Numbered from the stretch's first letter, positions 7,034-16,794 are shown. The stretch: 64,000 bases of DNA from Mycobacterium malmoense (GCF_019645855.1 NZ_CP080999.1:1054001-1118000), one strand, 5' to 3'. The notes: a model not told the origin generated them from the sequence alone. A program made the numbers and translations.

Positions 7034-9688
7034 TTAGTGCCGCTTGAGCCGGATCTTCCACCACACGATGGCGCTGTAGACCACCGACAACACCGCTAAC
7101 ATTCCCATGTCGAATAGCCATGCGCTGGGCTTATGCGCCCAGTGCTGGTCCTTCGGGCTGGTGGGCCCCGCGACCAGCTTGTCGATGTTGACGGTGGACG
7201 CCGACGCGGAATAGCCCCAGCGTGCGGGCGTCGCCCAGGACAGCTGGTCGAGCAGGAACCGGTCGGTCACCCAGATCATGCCGCCGGAGAACACCAGCTG
7301 CGACATGATCGACACCACCAACAGCGGCATGATCTGGTCTTGCGACTGGGCGATCGCCGACAGGGCCATGCCCAGGATCGCCGCCGCCACACATGTCGCG
7401 GCGACCGTGACGAACAGCTCGACGCTGACCGCGAAGCTGCCGTTACCGAGCAGCACGGCGTCGGTGGGCGGAGCGCCCCAGCCGATGATCGTGATGATCG
7501 TCGCGATCGCCGCCTGGGCGATCGCGAACCCGCAGAACACGGCGACCTTGGCGCCCAGGTAGGCCCCCGTCGACAGGCCAACCGCCTGTTCACGCCGAAA
7601 GATGGGACGCTCGCCGACGAGGTCGCGGATCGTCAGCGCGCTGCCCATGAAGATGGCGCCGACATTGAGCATCACCAGGATCTGCCCCGGTTGGTCGGGG
7701 TTGTTACTCAACGGATCCGCAATGCCCAACCCGGTCTTGCCACGAACGGTCAGCGTCAGGACACCGATCAGGAACGGCAACAGGGCCAAAAACACCGTGT
7801 ACCCGCGGTCGGAGACCACCAGCCGTATCTGGCGGCGGGCGATCGTCGAGAACTGGCGCAGCGCGTGGGTGTGGACCGGTTCGCCCAAGTCGGCCGGGCT
7901 GGATTCGGACGGAGTGACCGGCGGGGCGTGGTTTCCCTCCCGGAAGCGGCGGTTGGCCTCGTCCGGGTCGGCGCCCACCTGCGCGAAGATGTCGGCCCAG
8001 TTGGTGGTTCCCATGGCCGCCCCGATCTGGGCGGGCGGACCCAGGAACGCGGTCTTGCCGCCGGGGGCGACCAGCAGCAGCTGATCGCAGACGTCCAGAT
8101 AGGACACGGAGTGCGTGACGACCACCACCACACGTCCGGCGTCGGCCAGCTGCCGCAGCATCATCATCACCTGGCGGTCCAGCGCCGGGTCCAATCCGGT
8201 GGTCGGTTCGTCGAGGATCAGCAGTGACGGCCCGGTGAGCAGTTCGAGGGCCACCGAGGCGCGTTTGCGTTGGCCGCCGGAGAGCTTGTCGACGCGGGTG
8301 TCGGCGTGTCTGGTCAGCTCGAGTTCCTCGAGGACCTGGGCGACGACCTGTTCGCGGTCGGCCTTGCTGGTGTCGGGCGGCAGCCGCAGCTCGGCCGCGT
8401 AGCCCAGCGCCTGCCGGACCGTCAGCTGCCGGTGCACGACGTCGTCCTGGGGCACCATCCCGATCCTGGACCGCAACGACGCGTACTCGGTGTGAATGTT
8501 GTGGCCCTCGAAGGTGACCGTGCCGGAGCTGGGACTGGTGTATCCGGCGATCAGCCTGACCAGCGTGGTCTTGCCGGCGCCGGAGCCGCCGACGATGGCG
8601 GTCAGCGTCCCGGGACGGGCGATCAGCGAGATGTGGTCGAGCAGTTCCTTGCCGTCGGCCCTGAAGCAGACGGAGTTCACCTCCAGGCCGCCGGTGCGTG
8701 TCGCCGCTTCGGTGCGGCGGACCAAGGTGCCGCGGGTGAACACCAGGTCGACGTTGCCGATGGTGACCACGTCGCCGTCGGCAAGCACCGCGGACCCGAC
8801 CCGGACCCCGTTGACGAAGGTTCCGTTGACGCTGTGCGCGTCGCGGATCTCGGTGCCCAGCGGTGTCTGGGTCAAAAACGCGTGATGGCGTGACGCCAAC
8901 ACGTCCTGGATGACGATGTCGTTGTCGGTGGCACGCCCGATCGTGACCGAGCCGGCCGGTTTCTGCAGCGCCCCCGACCGCGACGGCAGCAGCGCCTGGA
9001 ACACCTTGGTCGCCAGGTTCGCCACCTCGGGAGGCTTGGCGGCGCTGGGCGCCATCTCGGTGTGCGGGACCGCGGTGCCGGACATCTGCGAGTGGGGTGA
9101 GAAGTTGGGCGGCGGTGGCGGCGCGCTGGTCGGATACGCGGGCGGCCGGCCTCCACCGCTGGTCGGGTACACGGGTTGCCCGGGCGGCGCCGGCCGTGGG
9201 CCGGGATGGGCCCGCGGCGGTGGCGGCGAGGCCCAGTTCGGCGGGCGTCCGGCCGGGGCGGCGACCGCGGGGCCCGGTTGCCCCGACGCCTGCGAGGCGG
9301 ACCACACCGTTCCGGCTGGTTGAGCCGCCACGGGTATGCCCATCGATTCGGTTTTGGGTGGGCGCCCGGCCATCCCTTGATGGCGCCCGACCTCGAACCT
9401 CAGCATGGGCCCGTCCGGGTTTCCGATGTTGACGCACTGGCCGTCGTGGATCTCGACCACTGGCACCCGGCGGCCGTTGACGAAAGTCCCGTTGAGCGAA
9501 CCGTTGTCGATCGCCAGCCACCGGCCCTGGTCGAAGCGCAGCAAGAGATGGGCGCGCGAAATCAGCGGGTGCGTGATGCGCATGTCGGCCCGGAGATCGC
9601 GCCCAACCACCACGTCATGGCCCGCTGCGAAGGTGCGTTCCGACCCGTCGTGCCGAACGGTCAGCGCTGGCGGGGCTGGTGCAGTCAT
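7034..9688 (-). CDS. ABC transporter with two FHA domains, ATPase and ABC-2 permease in one chain (Rv1747-like)
   Basis: 884 residues from ATG 9688. FHA1 lies near residues 10-95 (VVGRDLRADMRITHPLISRAH, then NGSLNGTFVNG). A Pro-rich linker runs from about 110 to 200, and FHA2 follows near 235-310 (TIGRATDNDIVIQDVLASRH, then SVNGTFVNG). The ATPase has Walker A GGSGAGKTT (367-375), signature LSGGQRKR (about 468) and Walker B LLILDEPTTGLDP. The membrane domain has about six hydrophobic spans to the C-terminus. In M. tuberculosis Rv1747 is a PknF substrate linked to cell-wall glycolipid export, and this copy is probably a paralogue or relocated orthologue. An upstream open extension to 10702 is antisense to the next gene. 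Confidence 0.93.
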   Translation of the reverse strand: MTAPAPPALTVRHDGSERTFAAGHDVVVGRDLRADMRITHPLISRAHLLLRFDQGRWLAIDNGSLNGTFVNGRRVPVVEIHDGQCVNIGNPDGPMLRFEVGRHQGMAGRPPKTESMGIPVAAQPAGTVWSASQASGQPGPAVAAPAGRPPNWASPPPPRAHPGPRPAPPGQPVYPTSGGGRPPAYPTSAPPPPPNFSPHSQMSGTAVPHTEMAPSAAKPPEVANLATKVFQALLPSRSGALQKPAGSVTIGRATDNDIVIQDVLASRHHAFLTQTPLGTEIRDAHSVNGTFVNGVRVGSAVLADGDVVTIGNVDLVFTRGTLVRRTEAATRTGGLEVNSVCFRADGKELLDHISLIARPGTLTAIVGGSGAGKTTLVRLIAGYTSPSSGTVTFEGHNIHTEYASLRSRIGMVPQDDVVHRQLTVRQALGYAAELRLPPDTSKADREQVVAQVLEELELTRHADTRVDKLSGGQRKRASVALELLTGPSLLILDEPTTGLDPALDRQVMMMLRQLADAGRVVVVVTHSVSYLDVCDQLLLVAPGGKTAFLGPPAQIGAAMGTTNWADIFAQVGADPDEANRRFREGNHAPPVTPSESSPADLGEPVHTHALRQFSTIARRQIRLVVSDRGYTVFLALLPFLIGVLTLTVRGKTGLGIADPLSNNPDQPGQILVMLNVGAIFMGSALTIRDLVGERPIFRREQAVGLSTGAYLGAKVAVFCGFAIAQAAIATIITIIGWGAPPTDAVLLGNGSFAVSVELFVTVAATCVAAAILGMALSAIAQSQDQIMPLLVVSIMSQLVFSGGMIWVTDRFLLDQLSWATPARWGYSASASTVNIDKLVAGPTSPKDQHWAHKPSAWLFDMGMLAVLSVVYSAIVWWKIRLKRH

Positions 9689-9714
9689 TGCACCAACTTT
9701 AGCTCGTAGACCCG

Positions 9715-10923
9715 CTATTCCCCGGTAGCGTCGGGCGCGCCGGTCACCACGCAGCGGGTGCGGCTGTAGATCGTGGGCATGCACCGATTGCAGTGCGTAC
9801 ACGCCGAATGCACGCTGTGCCGGGCGCCGTCGGCGGCGATGCGATTGATCAAGTCGGGCTCGGCCAGCAGCGCCCGGGCCATCGCGACGAACTGGAATCC
9901 CTCCGCCATCGCCAGGTCCATCGTTTCCCGGTTGGTGATGCCGCCGAGCAGAATCAGCGGCATCGTCAGCTCGGCGCGGAACAGCCTGGCGTCGCGCAGC
10001 AGGTAGGCCTCGCGGTAGGGGTACTCGCGCAGGAACTTCTTGCCCGTCATGCGCATGCCCCAGCGCAGCGGTGGCTTGAAGGCCCCGGCGAACTCCTTGA
10101 TCGGCGCGTCGCCGCGGAACAGATACATCGGGTTGACCAGCGAGCTGCCCGCGGTGAGCTCGATCGCGTCCAGCCCGCCGTCGTCCTGCAGCCATGTGGC
10201 GGTGGTCAGCGATTCCTCGGTGCTGATGCCGCCGCGGACACCGTCGGCCATGTTGAGCTTGGCGGTGACCGCGATCCGGGCCCCCTCTTCGTCGACGGCG
10301 CGCCTCACCGCCATGACCAGGCCGCGGGCCACCTTCGCCCTGTTCTGCAGCGAACCGCCGAACTCGTCGCTGCGACGATTGATCAGCGGCGACAGGAACG
10401 CGCTCGCCAAATAGTTGTGGCCCAAATGGATTTCGACCGCATCGAAGCCGGCCTCGATGGCCAGCCGGGCGGCGTTGGCGTGCGCTTCCATCACGTCGTC
10501 GATGTCGTCGCGGGTCGCCTTCCTGGCGAACCGCATCCCGATCGGGTTGAAGAACCGCACCGGCGCCAGCGCGGTGGCCTTGTTGGACCTGGCGTTGGCC
10601 ACCGGGCCGGCGTGGCCGATCTGGGCGCTCACCGCCGCGCCCTCGGCGTGGATGGCCTCGGTCAGCCGGCGCAACCCGGGCACCGCCTCCGGGCGCATCC
10701 ACAGTCCGTTGCCCTCGGTGCGCCCGCCGGGGGAGACGGCGCAGTAGGCGACGGTCGTCATGCCCACCCCGCCCGCGGCTGGCAGCCGGTGGTACTCGAT
10801 CAGGTCGTCGGTCACCAGCGCGTCGGGGGTGCGCGCCTCGAACGTCGCGGCCTTGATGATGCGGTTGCGCAGCGTTACCGGACCCAGCGTGGCCGGGCTG
10901 AACACATCCGGGGCATCGGGCAT
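9715..10923 (-). CDS. NADH:flavin oxidoreductase, old yellow enzyme family (Rv3359-like)
   Basis: 402 residues from ATG 10923 (MPDAPDVFSPATLGPVTLRN). A further upstream start at 10959 would overlap the folD start and is rejected. TIM-barrel OYE landmarks are RNRIIKAATFEA, AQIGHAG, the active-site pair in EIHLGHNYL, NRRSDEFGGSLQNRAK, and the FMN-binding end GGITNR and FVAMARALLAEPDL. The C-terminal CTHCNRCMPTIYSRTRC is a Cys cluster, but with the barrel-only length it does not bring the extra domains of dienoyl-CoA reductases. The gene is divergent from folD with a 26-bp gap. Confidence 0.9.
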   Translation of the reverse strand: MPDAPDVFSPATLGPVTLRNRIIKAATFEARTPDALVTDDLIEYHRLPAAGGVGMTTVAYCAVSPGGRTEGNGLWMRPEAVPGLRRLTEAIHAEGAAVSAQIGHAGPVANARSNKATALAPVRFFNPIGMRFARKATRDDIDDVMEAHANAARLAIEAGFDAVEIHLGHNYLASAFLSPLINRRSDEFGGSLQNRAKVARGLVMAVRRAVDEEGARIAVTAKLNMADGVRGGISTEESLTTATWLQDDGGLDAIELTAGSSLVNPMYLFRGDAPIKEFAGAFKPPLRWGMRMTGKKFLREYPYREAYLLRDARLFRAELTMPLILLGGITNRETMDLAMAEGFQFVAMARALLAEPDLINRIAADGARHSVHSACTHCNRCMPTIYSRTRCVVTGAPDATGE

Positions 10924-10949
10924 GTCAGGAGCGTGCCAGACTGTCAGGC

Positions 10950-11798
10950 GTGGGCGCAATCACGCTGGACGGCAAGGCCACCCGCGGCGAGATCTTCGTC
11001 GACCTCAAGCAACGGGTCGCGGCCTTGACCGCGGCGGGTCGCACACCCGGGCTGGGCACCATCCTGGTCGGTGACGACCCCGGGTCGCAGGCCTACGTCC
11101 GGGGCAAGCACGCCGACTGCGCGAAGGTCGGCATCACGTCGATCCGCCGCGACCTGCCCGCCGACATCACTACGGCCGCGCTCAACGAGACCATCGACGA
11201 GCTGAACGCCAACCCCGAGTGCACCGGCTACATCGTGCAGTTGCCGCTGCCCAAGCATCTGGACGAGAACGCGGCGCTGGAACGCGTCGACCCGGACAAG
11301 GACGCCGACGGGCTGCACCCGACCAACCTGGGCCGGCTGGTGCTGTCCACCCCGGCGCCGCTGCCGTGTACCGCGCGCGGCATCGTGCACCTGCTGCGGC
11401 GCTACGACGTTGAGATCGCCGGGGCGCACGTGGTGATCATCGGCCGTGGTGTGACGGTCGGCCGCCCGTTGGGCCTGCTGCTGACCCGCCGTTCCGAGAA
11501 CGCGACGGTGACCTTGTGCCACACCGGAACTCGCGACCTGCCCGCGTTGACCAGGCAGGCGGACATCATCGTGGCCGCCGTTGGCGTGCCGCACCTGCTG
11601 ACCGCCGACATGGTGCGTCCCGGCGCCGCGGTCGTCGACGTGGGCGTCAGCCGCACCGAGAACGGGCTCGTCGGCGATGTGCATCCGGACGTGTGGGAGG
11701 TGGCCGGCCACGTGTCACCGAATCCCGGTGGCGTCGGCCCGCTTACCCGGGCGTTCCTGCTGACCAACGTCGTTGAGCTGGCCGAGGGACGGCAATAG
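10950..11798 (+). CDS. folD: Bifunctional methylenetetrahydrofolate dehydrogenase/cyclohydrolase FolD
   Basis: 282 residues from GTG 10950. Signature segments are GSQAYVRGKHADCAKVGI with the catalytic Lys region, GYIVQLPLPKHLDENAAL, the dinucleotide-binding VIIGRGVTVGRPLGLLL, and the terminal NPGGVGPLTRAFLL. FolD interconverts 5,10-methylene-THF and 10-formyl-THF for one-carbon supply in the cytosol. Length and motifs are normal. The DUF3017 gene follows 3 bp downstream and is likely cotranscribed. Confidence 0.96.
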   Translation: MGAITLDGKATRGEIFVDLKQRVAALTAAGRTPGLGTILVGDDPGSQAYVRGKHADCAKVGITSIRRDLPADITTAALNETIDELNANPECTGYIVQLPLPKHLDENAALERVDPDKDADGLHPTNLGRLVLSTPAPLPCTARGIVHLLRRYDVEIAGAHVVIIGRGVTVGRPLGLLLTRRSENATVTLCHTGTRDLPALTRQADIIVAAVGVPHLLTADMVRPGAAVVDVGVSRTENGLVGDVHPDVWEVAGHVSPNPGGVGPLTRAFLLTNVVELAEGRQ

Positions 11799-11801
11799 GA
11801 C

Positions 11802-12077
11802 GTGCGTGCGACGCTACGGGCCCAGTGGCCGATCCTGCTGGTCGGGTTGATCTTCGCTACGGCTTTTGTATTGGCGGGGGCCAACTTTTGGCGTCGCGGT
11901 GCCCTGCTGATCGGTATCGGGGTCGGCGTGGCGGCGATGCTGCGGTTGGTGTTGTCCGAGGAGCATGCCGGCCTTTTGGTCGTCCGCGGCAAGGGCATCG
12001 ATTTCGTGACCACCGCGACGGTCGCGGCGTCGATGGTCTACATCGCGTCGACCATCGACCCGCTGGGTACCCGCTAA
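11802..12077 (+). CDS. DUF3017 small membrane protein (Rv3355c-like)
   Basis: 91 residues from GTG 11802, preceded by AGGAC and 3 bp after folD. Three hydrophobic segments are visible: WPILLVGLIFATAFVLAGA, GALLIGIGVGVAAMLRLVL and FVTTATVAASMVYIASTI. This is the conserved actinobacterial DUF3017 protein always found after folD. Function is unknown. Its 3' end overlaps the convergent DUF732 gene by 4 bp. Confidence 0.88.
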   Translation: MRATLRAQWPILLVGLIFATAFVLAGANFWRRGALLIGIGVGVAAMLRLVLSEEHAGLLVVRGKGIDFVTTATVAASMVYIASTIDPLGTR

Positions 12078-12544
12078 ATCCCTGGGACGCCGGGGATCTG
12101 GGACAGACCGCCGGTCATGCCGGGCATGTTGCCGGGCATGCCGGGGACGCCGCCGGGCATGCCGGGCATGTTGCCGTTGGCTATGTTTGCCATCTCCTCC
12201 GGGCAGTACATCTGGATCGCGATGGTGGTGAACATCTGCGCCATCTGCGGTGACATGCCCCTCTGGCTGACGCTTGCCGCGGCGGCGGCGACGCTCCCGC
12301 CCGGCTGGGCGAGCATCGGGCAGATGGATTGGCCCACGGACATCGCGTTTCCTGGCTGGCCGAAGTCGATGCCGGCGTGGTTCAGCGCGTCGATGAAGTT
12401 GTCGTCGACGGGGTCTGCCTCGGCCGGCGCCGCGAATGCCGCGGCGGCGGTGAGGAGGCCGGCGGCTGCGGCCAGCAGGCGGATGGTCAGGGGCTGGTAG
12501 CGAAACAGCTGGATCCAACGCTGAGTCCTCGCGAGCGCCTTCAT
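12074..12544 (-). CDS. Exported DUF732 protein with Met-Pro-Gly-rich tail (Rv3354-like)
   Basis: 156 residues from ATG 12544, chosen because GGGGAGG lies just upstream; a longer frame to 12592 lacks such a site. The signal peptide is LTIRLLAAAAGLLTAAAAFA with likely cleavage after AEA. The mature domain VDDNFIDALNHAGIDFGQPG and two conserved cysteines (SICPML, MYCPEE) match DUF732. The last 35 residues are a run of MPG/GMPG repeats, longer than I remember for Rv3354. The function is unknown, with a cell-envelope or secreted location. Confidence 0.85.
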   Translation of the reverse strand: MKALARTQRWIQLFRYQPLTIRLLAAAAGLLTAAAAFAAPAEADPVDDNFIDALNHAGIDFGQPGNAMSVGQSICPMLAQPGGSVAAAAASVSQRGMSPQMAQMFTTIAIQMYCPEEMANIANGNMPGMPGGVPGMPGNMPGMTGGLSQIPGVPGI

Positions 12545-12802
12545 GCCGGCCTCCCCATCCGTCGGTGAGTGCACTGAGGACACTCGAATCACCTTAGGAA
12601 CTTTGATCTATGACTGTCACGTTTACGAAACGGTGGGATAAAGGTTTGCACAATAAGCGTTTCGTGAGGTCCGCACGCCCGCGTCGTCGCTTATTGGGCA
12701 TGGCCCGCCTGGGCCGCCCGTCGGCGGATCGACGCCACACTGTGATGCGACACGGGCGGCGACACCGGATTTTCGGGCGTCCAATGGTTAAGAATCCGGC
12801 CC

Positions 12803-14275
12803 ATGACGACGAATCGCGGCCGTCCGCCTGCCCTTTCCGTGCAGGGGGGCATCTCCCGCCAGACGTTTCTGCGCGGCGCCGTCGGAATGTTGGCGACCGG
12901 CGCGGTTTTTGGGACCACACGGGCGGCGGCGGACCCGGGAAGTGGCTGGGGCGGTCTGGCGTCCTCGATCGGCGGCAGCGTGCTGTTGCCGGCCAGCGGA
13001 GGCCAATTCGCTTCGAGCAAGCAAGTTTTCAACTCGTTCTACAACAACTCCAACCCGGCGGCGGTGGTCACGGTCTCGTCGCAAGCCGACGTGCAGAGGG
13101 CGCTCTCGTTCGCGACCGCGCACAACCTCAAGGTCGCCCCGCGCGGTGGTGGGCATTCGTATGTCGGCGCGTCGGCCGCCACCGGCACCATGGTGCTCGA
13201 CCTGCGCGGGCTTTCTGGGGGCCCGAACGTTGACGGTGGCGGCAACGTCACGGTCACGCCGGCGGCCACCCTCTATGCGGTCAACCAGGCGTTGGCCGGC
13301 GCCGGCCGCGCGATTCCCACCGGCAGCTGCCCGACCGTCGGCATCGCGGGACTGGCGCTCGGCGGCGGGATGGGGACCGATTCACGGCATGCGGGCCTGA
13401 CGTGTGACGCGTTGCAGTCCGCCACGGTGGTGTTGCCCAGCGGTGACGTGGTCACCGCGTCCGCCAACGACAATCCGGATCTGTTCTGGGCGCTTCGCGG
13501 TGGTGGCGGCGGCAATTTCGGGGTGACGACTTCGATGACGTTCGCGACCTTTGCAGCCGGCGACACCGACCTCGTCCGGCTCGACTTCCCGCCTTCGTCG
13601 GCGGTGCAGGTGCTCGCCGGCTGGCAGTCCTGGCTGACCGCGGCAGACCGAAACGCCTGGGGGATGGTCGATCTCTCGGTCGGTGGCGGTCAGCCGGACT
13701 GCCATGTGCTGGCGACGTGCCCCGGGGGCACCGGCCCGGGCGTGGCTGACGCGATCAAATCCGCAATCGGAGTGGCCCCCAGCGCAGTTCAGAATAAGAC
13801 GTTCAGCCGTGCGGACCTGTTGACATATCTGGCCGGCGGTGGCTCGACGCCTTCGCCCCGTGGCTTTGTGGCCGGATCCGACGTGATCTCGACGGTGAAT
13901 TCCGCTGCGGCTCATGCGATCGCGACCGCCATCGGGCAGTGGCCCGCGACGGCCGGAAAGGCGTCGGTGCTCGTCGATCCGCTGGGCGGTGCGGTCGGCG
14001 ACGTGGCTCCGGGGGACACGGCCTTCCCGTGGCGGCAGCAGGCCGCGGTGTTGCAGTGGTACGTCGAGCCCGCCGGCAACCAGGTGCCCGCCGCGACGCG
14101 CTGGCTGAGCTCCGCGCATCAAGCGGTACAACAGTTTTCGGTCGGCGGCTACGTCAACTACCTGGAGGCCAACACCTCGGCGTCGCGCTACTTCGGCTCG
14201 AACTTGTCACGGCTGACGACCGTGCGGCAGAAATACGACCCCAACCGGATCATGTTCTCCGGGCTGAATTTCTGA
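12803..14275 (+). CDS. Tat-exported FAD-dependent oxidoreductase, berberine-bridge-enzyme type
   Basis: 490 residues from ATG 12803. The N-terminus has a twin-arginine-like motif (SRQTFLRGAVGML) followed by a hydrophobic core and AAADPG, consistent with Tat export. The PCMH FAD-binding domain shows APRGGGHSYVGAS (covalent FAD histidine region) and GLALGGGMGTDSRHAGLTCD with LFWALRGGGGGNFGVTT. The C-terminal BBE segment is NYLEANTSASRYFGSN and YDPNRIMFSGL. Such enzymes oxidise alcohols or sugars, substrate unknown. From memory, the M. tuberculosis counterpart (Rv3352c/Rv3353c) is fragmented, whereas this copy is intact. Confidence 0.88.
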   Translation: MTTNRGRPPALSVQGGISRQTFLRGAVGMLATGAVFGTTRAAADPGSGWGGLASSIGGSVLLPASGGQFASSKQVFNSFYNNSNPAAVVTVSSQADVQRALSFATAHNLKVAPRGGGHSYVGASAATGTMVLDLRGLSGGPNVDGGGNVTVTPAATLYAVNQALAGAGRAIPTGSCPTVGIAGLALGGGMGTDSRHAGLTCDALQSATVVLPSGDVVTASANDNPDLFWALRGGGGGNFGVTTSMTFATFAAGDTDLVRLDFPPSSAVQVLAGWQSWLTAADRNAWGMVDLSVGGGQPDCHVLATCPGGTGPGVADAIKSAIGVAPSAVQNKTFSRADLLTYLAGGGSTPSPRGFVAGSDVISTVNSAAAHAIATAIGQWPATAGKASVLVDPLGGAVGDVAPGDTAFPWRQQAAVLQWYVEPAGNQVPAATRWLSSAHQAVQQFSVGGYVNYLEANTSASRYFGSNLSRLTTVRQKYDPNRIMFSGLNF

Positions 14276-14353
14276 CGAAATAACTTGTGTCACTTTGGTT
14301 TCTCTGGTCACTGAGCGGCCGTTTTTGTCGGTGGGCTTCGATAGTTTCGGGTC

Positions 14354-15732
14354 ATGGCTGGCAGCGTGGTGGATCGGGAGGCGATTACGGCTGCCTTCGA
14401 TGCGCTGGATGCCGCGGTCGACGCGGTGGTGGGGTTGGATTTTGAGGCGTTGAGCATCCCGGAGCGGTTGGCGTTGTTGGAGCGCTGTGAGCGGGTGCGT
14501 CGGCGGGTGCCGGCCATCGAGCATCCGTTGATCAATCAGCTGGCCCGCCAGGCCACGCCCGAGGAGTTGGGCGGCACGCTCTCCCATGCCATCGCCGAGT
14601 GGACATTGATCACCCGCGCCGAGGCGGGTCGGCGCATTCACGAGGCCGCCGATCTCGGGCCCCGCCGCGCGTTGACCGGGGAACCACTCGCCCCGGTCAT
14701 GGCGGCCACCGCGGCCGCCCAGCGGTCCGGGAAACTCGGGGGCGGGCAGGTGGCGGCGATCCGCCGGTTCTACCACCACCTGCCCGGTTGGATCGACCAA
14801 GCCACCCGGGAACGCGCCGAACACCACCTGGCCCGCCTGGGCACCCAACATCGGCCCGAACAACTGACCGCGCTGGCCGACACACTCGCCGACTGCCTCA
14901 ACCCCGACGGCACCTACAGCGATGAGGACCGCGCCCGGCGGCGCGGTGTCACGTTGGGTAAACAGGAAGCCGACGGCATGTCCGCACTGCGCGGCTGGCT
15001 CACCCCGAAGCCCGCGCCACCCTAGAAGCCGTGTGGGCCAAACTGGCCGCCCCCGGCATGTGCAACCCGGCCGATCAGACCCCCACCGTGGACGGCACCC
15101 CCAGCCAAGACGCCATCGACAAAGACACCCGCAGCCCCGCCCAACGCCAACACGATGCGCTGCTGGCCGCCCACCGCGCCCTACTCGCCTCTGGAAAGCT
15201 GGGTCAGCACAACGGGCTTCCCGCCTCCATCATCGTCACCACCACGCTGGGCGAGCTCGAAGCCGCCGCCGGACGCGGCCTGACCGGTGGGGGCAGCATC
15301 TTGCCCATGTCGGATGTGATCCGCCTATCCCGCCACGCCCGGCACTACTTGGCCATCTTCGACAAAGGCAAAACGTTGGCCCTGTATCACACGAAAAGGT
15401 TGGCTTCGCCCGCGCAGCGGATCGTGTTGTATGCCCGGGATCGTGGCTGTACCGCGCCCGGGTGCACCGTGCCCGGGTACTACTCCGAAGTGCACCACGT
15501 GGTGGGCTATGCCGTCTGCGGCTGCACGGATGTCAACAACCTGGCCTTCGGGTGTCCCACCCAACACCACATCGTGCAACCCGGGGGCTGGAGCACCCGC
15601 AAAAACGCCCACGGCGACACCGAATGGATCCCCCCGGCCCACCTCGACCGCGGCCAACCCCGCACCAACACCTACTGGCACCCCGAAAAACTCCTCCGCG
15701 ACGGGGACGACGACGACGGCGACGCGGCGTAG
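14354..15732 (+). pseudogene. 13E12-repeat family DUF222/HNH endonuclease-domain protein, split by one frameshift
   Basis: The first frame (14354-15025) encodes the DUF222 half, SVVDREAITAAFDALDAAVD to MSALRGWLTP, then runs into a stop. The second frame resumes at once with WAKLAAPGMCNP and ends in a C-terminal HNH domain (ARDRGCTAPGCTVPGYYSEV, HHVVGYAVCGCTDVNNLAFG, CPTQHHIVQPGG). Adding one C to the CCCC run at 15003-15006 restores one continuous protein of about 459 residues reading GWLTPEARATLEAVWAKL, the usual family sequence. So it is one gene with a single-base loss, real or from sequencing. The family is multicopy in mycobacteria and its biological role is unknown. Confidence 0.9.
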
Positions 15733-15743
15733 CGCGTCCGTTC

Positions 15744-16794
15744 ATGGTGAAATGCAGGATGACCCGTGACGCGTTCGGTGCGCAGTTCGTCGGCGCCGAC
15801 GGATTCCTCGATACCCCCACATTCGGCTTGCCGCCGCGGTTTACGGCCGACGCGCTGCGCGACTGCATGCGGTCGTGGGAAGAAGGCCGGCTGCAGATCG
15901 GCGCGTTCGCCGAGCCGATCCGCGCCAGCCGGGCGGCATACGCGTCGCTGATAGGGGCCGACGAGAGCCGAGTGGCGCTGGGGACCAGCGTGTCGTCGTC
16001 GATCGGTCTGGTCGCCGCGGCGATACCCGACGGCAGCCGGGGTGGCGACCTTGCGTGGCGAATTCACCAGCGTCACTTTCCCCTTCGCCGCCCAGGCCGG
16101 ACGCGGCGTCACCGTCACCGAGCTGGCGCCCGGCCAGTTCGAGGAGGCCGCCGGCGATTTCGACGTCGTGGCGGCCAGCCTGGCCCAGTCCGCCGACGGC
16201 GCCGTGCTCGACGTCGAGACGCTGCGGCGCAGCGCCGCCGAATCCGCCACCATCACCGTGCTCGACGTCAGCCAGGCCCTGGGCTGGAAGAATGTCACGC
16301 TGCCGTGGGCCGACGTCACGGTCGCCGCCAGCTACAAATGGCTGCTCGGCCCGCGCGGCGTGTCCTGGATGTCGTTGAGCCAGCGAGTATTTGACGCGCT
16401 GGTCCCGCACGCGGCCAGCCCGTACGCCGGCGCGGACATGTGGTCGTCGCTGTACGGGCTGCCGATGCGGCTGGCCGACGACGCCCGGCGGTTCGACGCG
16501 TCGCCGGCCTGGTTCAGCGTGGCGGGCGCGGCGCTGTCTCTGACGTGGCTGGCGTCACTGGATCGGGCCGCCATCGAGACCCACACGCTGGCACTCGCGA
16601 ATCACTTACGCGCCGAGTTGCGATTAGCCGCATCGGAGTCGGCGATCGTGTCCTTCTCCGCCGACCACGCGGCCGATGCGCTGCGAAAGGCCGGTATCCG
16701 GGCGTCCGTACGCGCGGGCGCGACCCGCGTGGGGTTTCACCTCTACAACACCGACGAAGACCTCGACCGGCTCCTCGACGCGCTTCGGCGCTGA
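15744..16794 (+). pseudogene. PLP-dependent aminotransferase, class V (cysteine-desulfurase/EgtE-like), split by one frameshift
   Basis: The frame from ATG 15744 (or 15759) gives MTRDAFGAQFVGADGFLDTP through SIGLVAAAIPDGSR and then derails. The frame at 16042 continues with VATLRGEFTSVTFPFAAQAG, including the PLP lysine region AASYKWLLGPRGVSW, to the end LDRLLDALRR. Removing one G from the GGGG run at 16039-16042 joins them into a protein of about 349 residues. Class V fold and the Lys motif are clear, but the reaction is not. Two neighbouring genes with the same kind of homopolymer indel make assembly error as likely as true decay. Confidence 0.87.

Noticed and set aside
9689..10702. N-terminal extension of the FHA-ABC exporter to 10702
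   Set aside because: The extension is antisense-like to the old-yellow-enzyme gene on the same strand in another frame and lacks protein-like composition; the ATG at 9688 starts the recognisable FHA domain.
12594..12802. Possible small genes upstream of the FAD oxidoreductase
   Set aside because: Short frames on both strands without ribosome sites or protein-like composition; best read as the divergent promoter region.
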